A stretch of DNA of 50,680 bases from JAFARZ01 sp035651595 (GTDB taxonomy: Bacteria > Actinomycetota > Actinomycetes > Streptosporangiales > Streptosporangiaceae): contig DASRFJ010000114.1 of the NCBI GenBank assembly GCA_035651595.1, positions 1 to 50,680 on the forward strand, given 5' to 3'. Each line of letters opens with the position of its first letter. Position 1 is the first letter of the stretch. The notes under the pieces were generated by a model. The model saw only the letters and a program-made list of their open reading frames with translations, was not told the DNA's origin and searched no databases. Below are positions 1 through 8,454 of this stretch, one piece after another. The translations under genes and the position numbers were made by a program.

Positions 1-33
1 CCCCCCCAAACTGGGGGGGTAACTGTCCGCAAT
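1..33. repeat. Right half of an ATTGCGGACA-family hairpin, cut by the window edge
   Basis: Seven C, a five-base loop (aaact), seven G and then TAACTGTCCGCAAT. This is the same architecture as the complete copy at 32564-32610 (14-nt arm, C7, 5-nt loop, G-tract, 14-nt arm). The left arm would lie just outside the window. Confidence 0.7.
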
Positions 34-179
34 AATCTGGCGCCCGACGGTGCGCCCGGAATGTGCGCGGCGCGGACTCCGCCAGGCCGCTTCGATCTTT
101 AACTTTGGACGTGTCGCGCGAGGAACCGACCACTACCGCCCGGTTTGTGACGTCAGCCCGCCTGCCTGCCGGGAGGGCC

Positions 180-1013
180 CTAAGCGTCGTACCGGAGCAC
201 GGTCCGGTACTGGACTAGCTCGCCGTAGGGGTCGGTGGTGCCGGCCGGGAGCGTGGCGAGCCAGGCGACGTCGACGGCCCCTTCGTCTGGGGACTTGGCG
301 GACGACATGTCGTCGAACCACGGGCGGGACGCCTCGGTGTCGATCAGCCCGGGGCACGCGGCGTTGATCAGGATGCCTCGTTTGCGCTGATAGTCCCGCG
401 CCATGATCCGGGCGGCAGCGACCTGGCCGATCTTGGACGTCACGTTGATCGAATCTGGCCAGCCGGCCTGCTTGTCCTGGCCGGCCTCGACCAGCGCGGT
501 GTAGTCGTCGAGCACCTTCTCCAGGTCCTCGAGCGTCATGCTCGTCGTGTCGAAGGCGTGCCGCAGGTCGTCGCGCAGGTACCTGAGGCGGCCGAACGCG
601 CTGGCCACCACGATGAACCGCGCGTTGTCGTTGAGGATCGGCCCGAACGCCCGGATCATCCGGTGCGCGCCCCGGTTGTTCGTGTCGACGAAGGCGCGGA
701 CCGTGTCCGCGTCGGACACCTCGCGGGTGCGGCGCAGGGCCGCGTTGGACAGCACGATGTCGACGCCGCCGTGCCGCTCGCGCAGCGAGTCCGCTGCCCT
801 GCTGACCTGATCGGTGTCGCGGACGTCCAGCGGATAGAAGACCGGGTTGAGGCCCTCGTTCTTGAGCTGTGCGACGGCGTCCTCGCCCCGGCCGCGATCA
901 CGCGCCGCGAGGTAGACGACGCCGTCCTCGCCAAGCTGGCGGCACAGCGCGCGAACCAGGGACAGCCCCAGTCCCTGGTTCGCGCCGGTGACGAATGCGA
1001 CTTGTGTGGTCAT
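180..1013 (-). CDS. Short-chain dehydrogenase/reductase, carbonyl-reductase-like, catalytic Tyr replaced
   Basis: Cytosolic Rossmann-fold SDR of 277 aa. The dinucleotide-binding TGxxxGxG motif is at residues 9-16, the NAA motif at 90-92 and the catalytic-type Ser at 138. At the YxxxK site the sequence reads NVTSK (190-194), so the Lys is kept but the Tyr is Asn. It resembles CBR1-type carbonyl reductases in overall order. The ATG at 1013 is chosen because the Rossmann beta-strand begins within five residues; a longer reading would add 30 low-complexity residues. It starts 4 bases after the stop of the DJ-1 protein upstream, so the two are probably one transcript. Substrate unknown. With the altered Tyr it may be inactive or use another proton donor. 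Confidence 0.85.
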   Translation of the reverse strand: MTTQVAFVTGANQGLGLSLVRALCRQLGEDGVVYLAARDRGRGEDAVAQLKNEGLNPVFYPLDVRDTDQVSRAADSLRERHGGVDIVLSNAALRRTREVSDADTVRAFVDTNNRGAHRMIRAFGPILNDNARFIVVASAFGRLRYLRDDLRHAFDTTSMTLEDLEKVLDDYTALVEAGQDKQAGWPDSINVTSKIGQVAAARIMARDYQRKRGILINAACPGLIDTEASRPWFDDMSSAKSPDEGAVDVAWLATLPAGTTDPYGELVQYRTVLRYDA

Positions 1014-1017
1014 GCCC

Positions 1018-1662
1018 TCAATTCTGCCTGGCCTGGACCAGCCGACTGCGGTCGCGTAGGTAGGTGACGACCTCGTCGGGCGCCTTGGCCGGCGAGCCGG
1101 CATCGTACGGCGGCTGCGGGTCGTACTCGATGCCGAGCTGGATGGTCTGGGCTACCTGATCGCCGGCGATCCGGCCGGCCAGGGTCAGCGTCATGTCGAT
1201 GCCCGCGGACACGCCGGCCGCGGTGACATATTTGCCGTCGAACACGACCCGGTCGCTGACCGGTTCGGCACCGAGGTCGCGCAACACGTCCATGGCCAGC
1301 CAGTGCGAGGTCGCGCGGCGGCCGGCGAGCAGCCCGGCGCCCGCCAGGATCAGCGAACCGGTGCACACCGAGGTCGTCCACTGGCTGGTGGCGTCGGCGG
1401 CGAGCAGCCAGTCACGCAGTTGCCCGGTGTCGCGGTGGTCCACCTCGCCCGGCCCGCCGGGCACGACGATGATGTCCGGCCGCGGCAGGTCGGCGAACGC
1501 CGCGTCCGCCGCCACCCGGTGTCCTCCCGAATAGTCGGCGACCGGGCCCGGCTGGTCCGCGACGAAGGTCACCTCGGCATCGGGCAGGCGGGAGAGTACC
1601 TCGTAGGGCCCGATCGCGTCGAGCATGGTGAACCGGTCAAAGAGCGCGATGGCGATCTGCAT
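1018..1662 (-). CDS. DJ-1/PfpI family protein, isonitrile-hydratase-like
   Basis: Single-domain class I glutamine-amidotransferase-like protein of 214 aa. The nucleophile-elbow Cys is C100 in SVCTG, followed by the SHW motif (H120), and an acidic residue at E21 (GPYE) fits the Glu-Cys pair of the family. Length and the Cys position match isonitrile hydratase (InhA) and related DJ-1 proteins without a DNA-binding tail. It lies 18 bases downstream of an AraC regulator that carries the same fold at its N-terminus, and just upstream of the SDR. The trio probably forms a small stress or detoxification operon. The substrate is an inference. Confidence 0.85.
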   Translation of the reverse strand: MQIAIALFDRFTMLDAIGPYEVLSRLPDAEVTFVADQPGPVADYSGGHRVAADAAFADLPRPDIIVVPGGPGEVDHRDTGQLRDWLLAADATSQWTTSVCTGSLILAGAGLLAGRRATSHWLAMDVLRDLGAEPVSDRVVFDGKYVTAAGVSAGIDMTLTLAGRIAGDQVAQTIQLGIEYDPQPPYDAGSPAKAPDEVVTYLRDRSRLVQARQN

Positions 1663-1680
1663 GAGGTTCCTCCGTTGGGT

Positions 1681-2634
1681 TTATGACTTGGCGAATCTAC
1701 GGCGGTACTCCGCCGGGCTGGCGCCGAGCGCCTTGATGAATGCCCGGCGCATGGCCTCCGGGGTCCCGTATCCGCAGGCCCGGGCGGTCTCCTCGACGCC
1801 GTCGGCGGTGTCCTCCAGCCGGCGCCGGGCCGACTCGAGGCGGACGCGGTCGACGTACCGGCCCGGCGGCACGCCGACTTCGGCGGCGAACGCGCGGGCG
1901 AACTGGCGCGGTGACAGGCTGGCGCGGACGGCCAGCGTGTCGACCGACAGGTCGGCGGCCGGGTTGTCCGCGATCCACCGCTGCACGTCACGCAGCGGCT
2001 CACGACTGGCAACCTGCGCCGCGAGCTGCGCGCTGAACTGCGCCTGGTTACCCGGACGGCGCAGGAACACCACCAGTTCCCTGGCGATGCCCAGCGCCGC
2101 GTCGCGGCCCAGGTCGTCCTCGACCAGCGCGAGCGCCAGGTCGATGCCGGCGGTCACGCCGGCCGAGGTGACGATGTTCCCGTCCCTGACGAAGATCGGA
2201 TCCGGGTCGATGTCGATGTCCGGGTACCGTTCGGCCAGCTGAGCGCAGTACGCCCAGTGTGTGGTGATCCGGCGCCCGGTCAGCAGCCCGGCCGCGGCCA
2301 GCAGGAACGCCCCCGTGCACACCGATGCCAGCTGCCGCGCCCGCGGGGCGTGCTCCCGCAGCCACGTTGTCAGCTCCGGATTGTCCCTGCGGGACCCCGC
2401 GCCGCCGGGCACCAGCAGCAGATCGTGTTCCCGCGTCTGGGCAAGGTCTTCGTCCGGCGTGATCCGCAGCCCGCTGCTGGTCCGCACCATGGCGCCGCCC
2501 AGGCTGGCGGTCGTGATCCGGTACCCGGCGTGCGCGAACACCTCCAGCGGCCCGGTGACGTCCAGGCACTGCACGTCGTCGAACAGGACGATCAGAACAC
2601 TGCGCACGCAGCCATCCTGCCCCGGCAGGCTCAT
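1681..2634 (-). CDS. GlxA-type transcriptional regulator (DJ-1 domain plus AraC HTH)
   Basis: 317 aa. Residues about 10-180 form a DJ-1/PfpI-like domain with C106 in the SVCTGAF elbow, and residues about 215-315 form an AraC/XylS double helix-turn-helix (ending ACGYGTPEAMRRAF then ASPAEYRRRF). Such GlxA/FtrA proteins are transcription activators; the amidotransferase-like part senses a small ligand and is usually not catalytic. It is the first gene of a minus-strand group with the DJ-1 protein and the SDR, so it probably controls them. The ATG at 2634 is used; a GTG nine codons further in is possible. Confidence 0.9.
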   Translation of the reverse strand: MSLPGQDGCVRSVLIVLFDDVQCLDVTGPLEVFAHAGYRITTASLGGAMVRTSSGLRITPDEDLAQTREHDLLLVPGGAGSRRDNPELTTWLREHAPRARQLASVCTGAFLLAAAGLLTGRRITTHWAYCAQLAERYPDIDIDPDPIFVRDGNIVTSAGVTAGIDLALALVEDDLGRDAALGIARELVVFLRRPGNQAQFSAQLAAQVASREPLRDVQRWIADNPAADLSVDTLAVRASLSPRQFARAFAAEVGVPPGRYVDRVRLESARRRLEDTADGVEETARACGYGTPEAMRRAFIKALGASPAEYRRRFAKS

Positions 2635-2672
2635 GACAGCAATGACGAATATCCCACCTTTTCCGCCACCCT

Positions 2673-2697
2673 CCCGGTCTCAAGCCTAGAGACCGGG
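2673..2697 (-). terminator. Perfect 9-bp stem-loop at the end of the iron-uptake operon
   Basis: CCCGGTCTC and GAGACCGGG flank a 7-nt loop that contains the stop codon of the ABC-carboxypeptidase gene (2686-2688). It sits between that gene and the AraC gene downstream on the same strand. There is no long U tract, so it acts either as a weak intrinsic terminator or as an mRNA 3' stabiliser. Confidence 0.6.
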
Positions 2698-4641
2698 CTG
2701 GGCGAAGGCCCAGTTGAGCATGCGGGTCGCGTCGTTGCCGTTGACGGTGGAGCCGCTGCCGGAGCTGTCCAGGTTGACGCCGATAAGCGTGATGTGGCCG
2801 AGGGTTACCTCGAACAGCAGGCAATGCCCGGAGAACGGGGTCCAGCCAGTCTTGATGCCGGTCGCGCCCGGATAGTGGCCCAGCAACGGGTCGGTGTTGT
2901 ACCAGGTGTAGGACTTGTGCCAGCGATCGGCGGCCAGGTGGTAGCTGCGCTCGGCCACGACGGTGCGGAACGCGGACCAGCCCATGGCGGCGCGGCCAAG
3001 CTTGAGCAGATCCGCGGCAGTGGAGTAATCCGAGGTGTGATACGGGTACGGCAGCCCGTCGAAGTTGCTGAAGTTCGTGTGCCACATGCCGAGCGCCCGC
3101 GCGGTCGCGTTCATCTTCGCGACGAAGTTGCCGATGCCCGGTCCGTAGGCCCGGGCAAGCTCGTAGGCGGCGTCCGCTCCGGAGGGCAGCAGCATCGCGC
3201 TGAGCAGCTGGTCGACGGTGAGCCGGTCCCCCGGGCGCAGCCCGGCGCTGCTGGCGCCGTACGTCTCGACGTAGCTGACCACCGCCTTCGGCACGGTCAG
3301 GACCCGGTTCAGCCCGCCGGACCTGAGCACGACCAGCGCCGTCATGACCTTCGTGATGCTGGCGATCGGCCGCTCGGTGTTCAGCTCGCGGCTCCACAAG
3401 AGCGCGCCGGTGCGCACGTCGGCGATCGCCGCTTCCGGGGCGCTCACGCCGCTGGGTCCGACCCGCGGCCTGGCAGGCTGGGGCTGGCCAGCCAGCGCGG
3501 AGCTAGCCGGAATGAGCACGGTCATGGCCAGCGCCCCCGCTGTGACGAGGGCAGTGAGACGTCCCGTCATGGTGCAAGCCTGGCATTGCTCGCGGCCGAA
3601 GGCAAAGCGTAAGGTCTTCGGCCAGGCCAGAACCGGACCGCGAGCGTGCATGGTTACCTGGGAACTGACCGGGAGGCGGTGGCCGCCGATGACCCGGACC
3701 AGGATCGTCTGCTCGTCGTCGGCGCCGTCCGGCTGCACCCGGACGACCGCGTCGTGACCGTGGTAGCCGTAGGACACGATCGTGCCGCGCGGCCCGGTCC
3801 CGTCCGCACGGATCTCGATCTGCTCTGGACGCACCAGCACGACCGCGGGACCGGCTGGCGCCGCGTCGGCGGTCAGCCGCCCGAGCACGGTGTCCACCGC
3901 GCCGTCGGCCAGCATCCCGTCGAGCAGGTTCGCGTCGCCGATGAACGTGGCCAGGTCGGCGTCGACCGGACTGGTGTACAGCTCCTCGGGGGTCGCGCAC
4001 TGGGCGATCACGCCGTCGCGGAGCACCGCCACCCGGTCGGCGACCGAGAGCGCCTCGTCCTGATCGTGCGTGACCAGTACCGCTGTGGTGCCGGACCGGC
4101 GGAAGATCTCCTGGACGTCGGCGCGGACGCTGGCGCGCAGATGTGCGTCGAGGGAGGCGAACGGCTCGTCCAGGAGCACGACGGCCGGCTCGATGGCCAG
4201 CGCCCTGGCCAGCGCGACCCGCTGCTGCTGGCCGCCGGACAGCTGGTGCGGGTACCGCGCGCCGAGGCCGGCCAGGCCGACGGTCTCGAGCAGCGCCTCC
4301 GGCTTGCCCGTTCGGCGCTCCCTGGCCGGCAGGCCGAAGCCGACGTTGGCGGCGACGGTCAGGTGCGGGAACAGGCTGCCTTCCTGCGGCACGTAACCGA
4401 TGCGCCGCCGCTCCGGCGGAATGTAGGCCCCCTTGGCGTCGACGACGGTGGCGCCGATCGTGATCGTGCCCGCGTCGGCCCGCTCGAAGCCGGCCAGCAG
4501 CCGCAGCAGCGTCGTCTTCCCGCTGCCGGACGGACCCAGGATGGCGGTCAGCGAGCCTGCCGGGACGTCCAGGTCCACGCCGGTCAGCACCGGGTGCGAA
4601 CCGAACGCCTTGTGCAGGCCGGCGATCGCCAGTTGCCTCAT
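2686..4641 (-). CDS. Ferric-iron ABC transporter ATPase fused in frame to a D,D-carboxypeptidase
   Basis: 651 codons without a stop encode two complete proteins. Residues 1-350 are an FbpC-type ATPase: Walker A GPSGSGKTT (36-44), LSGGQ (134-138), Walker B VVLLDEP (154-160), and a TOBE-like tail to about 345. From Met358 (ATG at 3570) there is a signal-peptide-like segment ending ALAG, then a serine peptidase S11 domain with SITK (428-431), SGA in place of SxN, and KTG near the end. S11 enzymes trim peptidoglycan stem peptides outside the membrane. The start at 4641 has GAGGA about 8 bases upstream, overlapping the permease stop by translational coupling. The product could be a real fusion with the hydrophobic stretch as a membrane anchor, or two products using the internal ATG, which lacks a clear ribosome site. 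Confidence 0.8.
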   Translation of the reverse strand: MRQLAIAGLHKAFGSHPVLTGVDLDVPAGSLTAILGPSGSGKTTLLRLLAGFERADAGTITIGATVVDAKGAYIPPERRRIGYVPQEGSLFPHLTVAANVGFGLPARERRTGKPEALLETVGLAGLGARYPHQLSGGQQQRVALARALAIEPAVVLLDEPFASLDAHLRASVRADVQEIFRRSGTTAVLVTHDQDEALSVADRVAVLRDGVIAQCATPEELYTSPVDADLATFIGDANLLDGMLADGAVDTVLGRLTADAAPAGPAVVLVRPEQIEIRADGTGPRGTIVSYGYHGHDAVVRVQPDGADDEQTILVRVIGGHRLPVSSQVTMHARGPVLAWPKTLRFAFGREQCQACTMTGRLTALVTAGALAMTVLIPASSALAGQPQPARPRVGPSGVSAPEAAIADVRTGALLWSRELNTERPIASITKVMTALVVLRSGGLNRVLTVPKAVVSYVETYGASSAGLRPGDRLTVDQLLSAMLLPSGADAAYELARAYGPGIGNFVAKMNATARALGMWHTNFSNFDGLPYPYHTSDYSTAADLLKLGRAAMGWSAFRTVVAERSYHLAADRWHKSYTWYNTDPLLGHYPGATGIKTGWTPFSGHCLLFEVTLGHITLIGVNLDSSGSGSTVNGNDATRMLNWAFAQPGL

Positions 4642-4645
4642 GCTC

Positions 4646-6181
4646 TCATCCTCGCGCATGTGCCGCGCGGTCGAAGACCCGCCCGAGCACGTAGCTGGGC
4701 AGCGCCGCGACCGCGATCATCACCAGGGCGAACGGCGCCGCCTGGCTGTAGGACAGGTTCTGCTCGTATTGCCAGAACTGGGTGGCGAGCGTCTGGGTGC
4801 CGGTCGGGATCAGCAGCAGGGTGGCGGTGAGCTCGGTGACGGCGGACAAAAACACCAGGCAGAACGACGCGGCCAGGCCCGGGCCCGTCAGTCGCAAGGT
4901 CACCCTGACGAGCACGGCCAGCCTGGGCTGGCCCAGTGACCTGGCGACCTCCTCCAGGCTGACCGGCGCGCGCGCCAGCGACGCCTTTACACCGACCAGC
5001 GCGAGCGGGAAGAACATGATCGCGTACGCGAGCACGAGCAGCGGCGCGGTCCCGTCCCCGAAACCGCCGGCGTACCGCTCGGTGAAGTAGTACAGCGCGA
5101 ACGCGATGACCACGCCCGGCATGGCCAGCACCACATAGGTGCTCCGTTCGAGCATGCTCCGCATCCGCCCTGGATGGCGGACCGCGAGCAGCGCGACCGG
5201 GAAGGCCAGGATCGTCGCGACCGCCGCGGCGAAGCCACCGTACAGCGCGGTATGCCCGGCCGCGCTGAGCATCGAGACGTTGGTCCCGCCGGTCAGGCCC
5301 GTCTGGCTGGTGGTCATCCAGTACGCCGCCGACCCGACCGGCACGCCGAGCGCGGCAAGGCCCAGCGCCGCGAACCCGGCCAGCACCGGCCACCGTGCCC
5401 GGCCGAGCTTGCTCGGCGGTGCCGGGCGCTGAGTCATCGGCCCGGACCTGCTGATCCGGCCGTCGCCCGACCGCGCGGCGCCCTCACCGGTCAGCACCGC
5501 CAGGCTCAGCAGGACCAGGATCAGGGAGAGCGCACACGACGCGGCGAAGCTGTAGCTGTTGAACTCGGTGAAGATCTCGGTGGTGAACGTGCGGTAGCCG
5601 AGGATCTCGAAGGCTCCGTACTCCGCCAGCATGACCAGGGCGACGAGCGCACAGCCGCCCGCGATCGCCCCCTTGGCCTGGCCCAGGGTGATCCGGGCAA
5701 ACGTCTTCAGCCGACCGGAGCCCAGGCTCCTGGCCACCTCTTCCTGGCCGGGGTCGGCGCCGCGCAGGCTGGCGGCGACCGGCAGGTAGACCAGGGGGTA
5801 GACGGCCAGCGTCATCACCAGGACCGCGCCGCGGAATCCCTGCACCCAGCTCCACAACGAGTTCCAGCCGAAGCTGACCACGAAGTCGGGGATGGCGAGC
5901 GGGACCACGACCAGCACCGCCCAGACCCGCCGTCCGGGCAGGTCGGTGCGCTCGACGAAGTACGCCGCCGCGGTGCCGATGACCGCGCACAGCGCGGTGA
6001 CCACGAGGGTCAGCCGGATCGTGTTCCACAGCAGCTCACGGGTCAGCGGCCGGAAGATCAGGTGCTGAACGGTGCCCAGTCCGGCGCCGCGCGCCTCGAT
6101 CAGCAAGAACACCAGCGGCAGCGCGAGCAGCGCCGCTACCAGGCTGCTGACCGTCGTCAACGCGGCCGGACGGCGGGTCAC
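4646..6181 (-). CDS. fbpB: Ferric-iron ABC transporter permease, two fused membrane domains
   Basis: 511 aa with about twelve hydrophobic segments arranged as two repeats. Each repeat carries an EAA-type loop for docking the ATPase (EEVARSLGSGRLKTFARI and EEVARSLGQPRLAVLVRV). This is the normal FbpB/SfuB layout, in which one chain forms the whole channel. Its start overlaps the stop of the substrate-binding gene by four bases (ATGA), and its end abuts the ATPase gene. It moves Fe3+ from the lipoprotein into the cytoplasm. Confidence 0.93.
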   Translation of the reverse strand: MTRRPAALTTVSSLVAALLALPLVFLLIEARGAGLGTVQHLIFRPLTRELLWNTIRLTLVVTALCAVIGTAAAYFVERTDLPGRRVWAVLVVVPLAIPDFVVSFGWNSLWSWVQGFRGAVLVMTLAVYPLVYLPVAASLRGADPGQEEVARSLGSGRLKTFARITLGQAKGAIAGGCALVALVMLAEYGAFEILGYRTFTTEIFTEFNSYSFAASCALSLILVLLSLAVLTGEGAARSGDGRISRSGPMTQRPAPPSKLGRARWPVLAGFAALGLAALGVPVGSAAYWMTTSQTGLTGGTNVSMLSAAGHTALYGGFAAAVATILAFPVALLAVRHPGRMRSMLERSTYVVLAMPGVVIAFALYYFTERYAGGFGDGTAPLLVLAYAIMFFPLALVGVKASLARAPVSLEEVARSLGQPRLAVLVRVTLRLTGPGLAASFCLVFLSAVTELTATLLLIPTGTQTLATQFWQYEQNLSYSQAAPFALVMIAVAALPSYVLGRVFDRAAHARG

Positions 6182-7248
6182 AGCAGGCCGGCTTGGCGGA
6201 GCAGCGAGATCGCGGTGGATCCGTCGCCGAGGTCGGCAATCGTGATCCGGTTGGGCTGGAGCTGCGCGAATGGCGTCTCCGGGGCCGAGGTGACCACGCC
6301 GGAGCCGAGCGGGTACTCGAAGCTCTGCTCGGCGTTGCTGCTATCGGCGAGGATATGCTCGCCCTGCTTGCTGACCAGGAAGGCCAGGAACTTCTGGGCC
6401 GCCGCCTGGTGCTTGCTCGACTTGAGCACCGCCGCACCGGACACGTTGATCACGTAACCCGGGTCCTGCGGGGCGAAGTACGCGAGCTGGGAGTGCATCG
6501 CGGACGCGCCGTTCTGGTACCTGAGCCGGTACCAGTAGTACTGGTTGATCACCCCGAACGCCACCGCGCCGCGGTTGACCTGGTTGACCACCGTCTCGTT
6601 GTCCGGGGCGATGTGACCGGACGCGTTCCGCTTGATCCCGTTAAGCCACTCGATGGTGCGTGCCTGGCCGTAGGTCTTCAGCACCGAGGTGACGATCGGC
6701 TGGAAGTCGGTCTCGCTGGGCGCGAACGCGAGCTTGCCCTGGTACTTCGGGTCGGCCAGCTGGAGGACGCTGGTCGGCAGCTGGCTCTTCGCGATCTGCG
6801 TCGGGTTGTAGACCAGCACGCTGACCCGGGCGGAGACGCCGACCCAGTCGCCCCGCGGCGAGTTGTACTGGCTCGGGGACAGCGCGAGCGTCGACGGGTC
6901 CGTCGCCGCGAGCAGCCCCTTGCCCTGCAGGAACTCGAGCGCCGGCGAGTTCTCGGTGTAGATGACATCCGCGGGAGAATGTCCCCCCTGAACCGCGATG
7001 AGGTTCGCGAGCGTGTCCTCATCGTCGTTCTGAATATGAACGGTAATCCCGGTCTGCTTCTCGAACGCGGACACCAGCCCGTTCGTGGTCTGCTCGTGCT
7101 GGCCGTTGTACAGGGTGATGGAGGGCCCGTCCGAGCCGCCGGAGGACCCGCAGCCAGCCAGGGCGTCAGTTCCGGCGAGGGCGGCGGCGGCGAGCAGCAC
7201 GCCGACCACTATGGTGCGCCGCGGCTTGATTACGGTCAACCTGGACAT
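6178..7248 (-). CDS. fbpA: Ferric-iron ABC transporter substrate-binding lipoprotein
   Basis: 356 aa. A basic start and hydrophobic stretch end in the lipobox LAGC (DALAGCGSS), so it should be a membrane-anchored lipoprotein. The body is a type 2 periplasmic-binding-protein fold of the FbpA/FutA family, with the tyrosine-rich NQYYWYRLRY segment typical of Fe3+ ligation. It is the first gene of fbpA-fbpB-ATPase. An iron-box operator lies 14 bases before the ATG, so expression should rise when iron is scarce. Confidence 0.93.
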   Translation of the reverse strand: MSRLTVIKPRRTIVVGVLLAAAALAGTDALAGCGSSGGSDGPSITLYNGQHEQTTNGLVSAFEKQTGITVHIQNDDEDTLANLIAVQGGHSPADVIYTENSPALEFLQGKGLLAATDPSTLALSPSQYNSPRGDWVGVSARVSVLVYNPTQIAKSQLPTSVLQLADPKYQGKLAFAPSETDFQPIVTSVLKTYGQARTIEWLNGIKRNASGHIAPDNETVVNQVNRGAVAFGVINQYYWYRLRYQNGASAMHSQLAYFAPQDPGYVINVSGAAVLKSSKHQAAAQKFLAFLVSKQGEHILADSSNAEQSFEYPLGSGVVTSAPETPFAQLQPNRITIADLGDGSTAISLLRQAGLL

Positions 7249-7261
7249 TTATCCCGCTCTG

Positions 7262-7280
7262 TTAGCTTAGGCTTACCTAA
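7262..7280 (-). promoter_or_regulatory. IdeR/DmdR/DtxR iron box
   Basis: TTAGCTTAGGCTTACCTAA matches the 19-bp consensus TTAGGTTAGGCTAACCTAA at 17 of 19 positions. It ends 14 bases upstream of the fbpA start codon, where bound Fe2+-regulator would block transcription or initiation. Confidence 0.9.
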
Positions 7281-7446
7281 CAACCGACATAGCGTAGGCG
7301 ACGCATTCCGCCCGCGCAAAGTCGGGGTCCTCCTTCCGGGACAGGCTGCCCGCCCGATGACGAGTATTACCAGGCCAGCCGCGGAGGTTCTTACGGGACG
7401 TGGCGGACCGTAGTTGAAAAGGCAAGCGTGGGGTAGCGTCGGGTGT

Positions 7447-8454
7447 GTGGCGGATGGCGGCAAGTTCGAACGGGATACGCGCTACATCAACGGGCGGATT
7501 ACCGCGGACGGGCGGGATGGCTGGCCGGTCACGGCCGATCGCTACCGGCTTGTGGTGGCGCGCGGCTGCCCGTGGGCGAACCGGACGATGATCGTGCGAC
7601 GGCTGCTCGGGCTGGAGTCCGCGCTGTCCATGGGGATCTGCGGCCCGGTGCACGACTCGCGCAGCTGGACGTTCGACCTGGACCCCGACGAACGCGATCC
7701 GGTGCTCGGCATCCACTGGCTGGGCGAGGCGTACGAGACCGCGGTGCCCGGCTACGACCGCGGCGTCACCGTGCCGGCCATCGTGGACATCCCCACCGGC
7801 GGCGTGGTGACCGCCGACTTCCGCCAGATCACGCTCGACCTCGAGGCCGAATGGGGCGCCTACCACCGGGACGGAGCACCGGACCTGTACCCGGACAAGC
7901 AGCGCGACGAGATCGAAGAGGTCGCCGCCCTCGTCTACGAGGACGTCAACGACGGCGTGTACCGGACCGGCTTCGCCCGCAACCAGCAGGCCTACGAGGA
8001 GGCCTACAGCCGGCTGTTCGCCCGGCTCGACTGGCTGTCCGAGCGGCTCGCCACCCGGCGCTATCTGGTCGGCGACACGATCACCGAGGCGGACATCAGG
8101 CTGTGGCCCACGCTCGCCCGGTTCGACGCGGTGTACCACGGGCACTTCAAGTGCAACCGGAACAAACTCACCGAGATGCCGGTGCTGTGGGCGTACGCGC
8201 GCGACCTGTTCCAGACGCCCGGGTTCGGCGACACGATCGACTTCGTGCAGACCAAGCAGCACTACTACGAAGTGCACGTCATGCTCAACCCGATGCGGAT
8301 CGTGCCCGCCGGGCCCGACACTTCGGGCTGGCTGACGCCGCACGGCCGCGCGGAGATGGGCGGCCGCCCCTTCGGCGACGGCACCCCGCCAGGCCCGCCC
8401 CCGCCCGCCGAGCAAGTCCCCCCAGAACGCTCAGCCGCCGCCGCAGCCCGCTAA
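7447..8454 (+). CDS. Glutathionyl-hydroquinone-reductase-like omega-class GST
   Basis: 335 aa. The thioredoxin-like N-terminus has the catalytic-Cys motif GCPWANRT near residue 36, and the C-terminal helical domain carries YLVGDTITEADIRLWPTLARFD and the conserved HYYEVH end. These are signatures of the YqjG/PcpF family, which reduces S-conjugated quinones. Actinobacteria usually make mycothiol rather than glutathione, so the thiol partner here is probably mycothiol (inference). The GTG at 7447 is chosen; an upstream TTG at 7414 gives an 11-residue extension without conserved features. The last 25 residues are Pro/Ala-rich and may be extra. Confidence 0.88.
   Translation: MADGGKFERDTRYINGRITADGRDGWPVTADRYRLVVARGCPWANRTMIVRRLLGLESALSMGICGPVHDSRSWTFDLDPDERDPVLGIHWLGEAYETAVPGYDRGVTVPAIVDIPTGGVVTADFRQITLDLEAEWGAYHRDGAPDLYPDKQRDEIEEVAALVYEDVNDGVYRTGFARNQQAYEEAYSRLFARLDWLSERLATRRYLVGDTITEADIRLWPTLARFDAVYHGHFKCNRNKLTEMPVLWAYARDLFQTPGFGDTIDFVQTKQHYYEVHVMLNPMRIVPAGPDTSGWLTPHGRAEMGGRPFGDGTPPGPPPPAEQVPPERSAAAAAR

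Noticed and set aside
5174..6457. Long plus-strand open frames opposite the fbp operon, also 3646-4830
   Set aside because: Arg/Gln/Asp-rich shadow translations of high-GC genes with no domain; the minus-strand genes have clear motifs and iron-box control.
7273..8415. 380-codon minus-strand frame opposite the GST-like gene
   Set aside because: Shadow frame; the plus-strand gene carries complete GST-family motifs.
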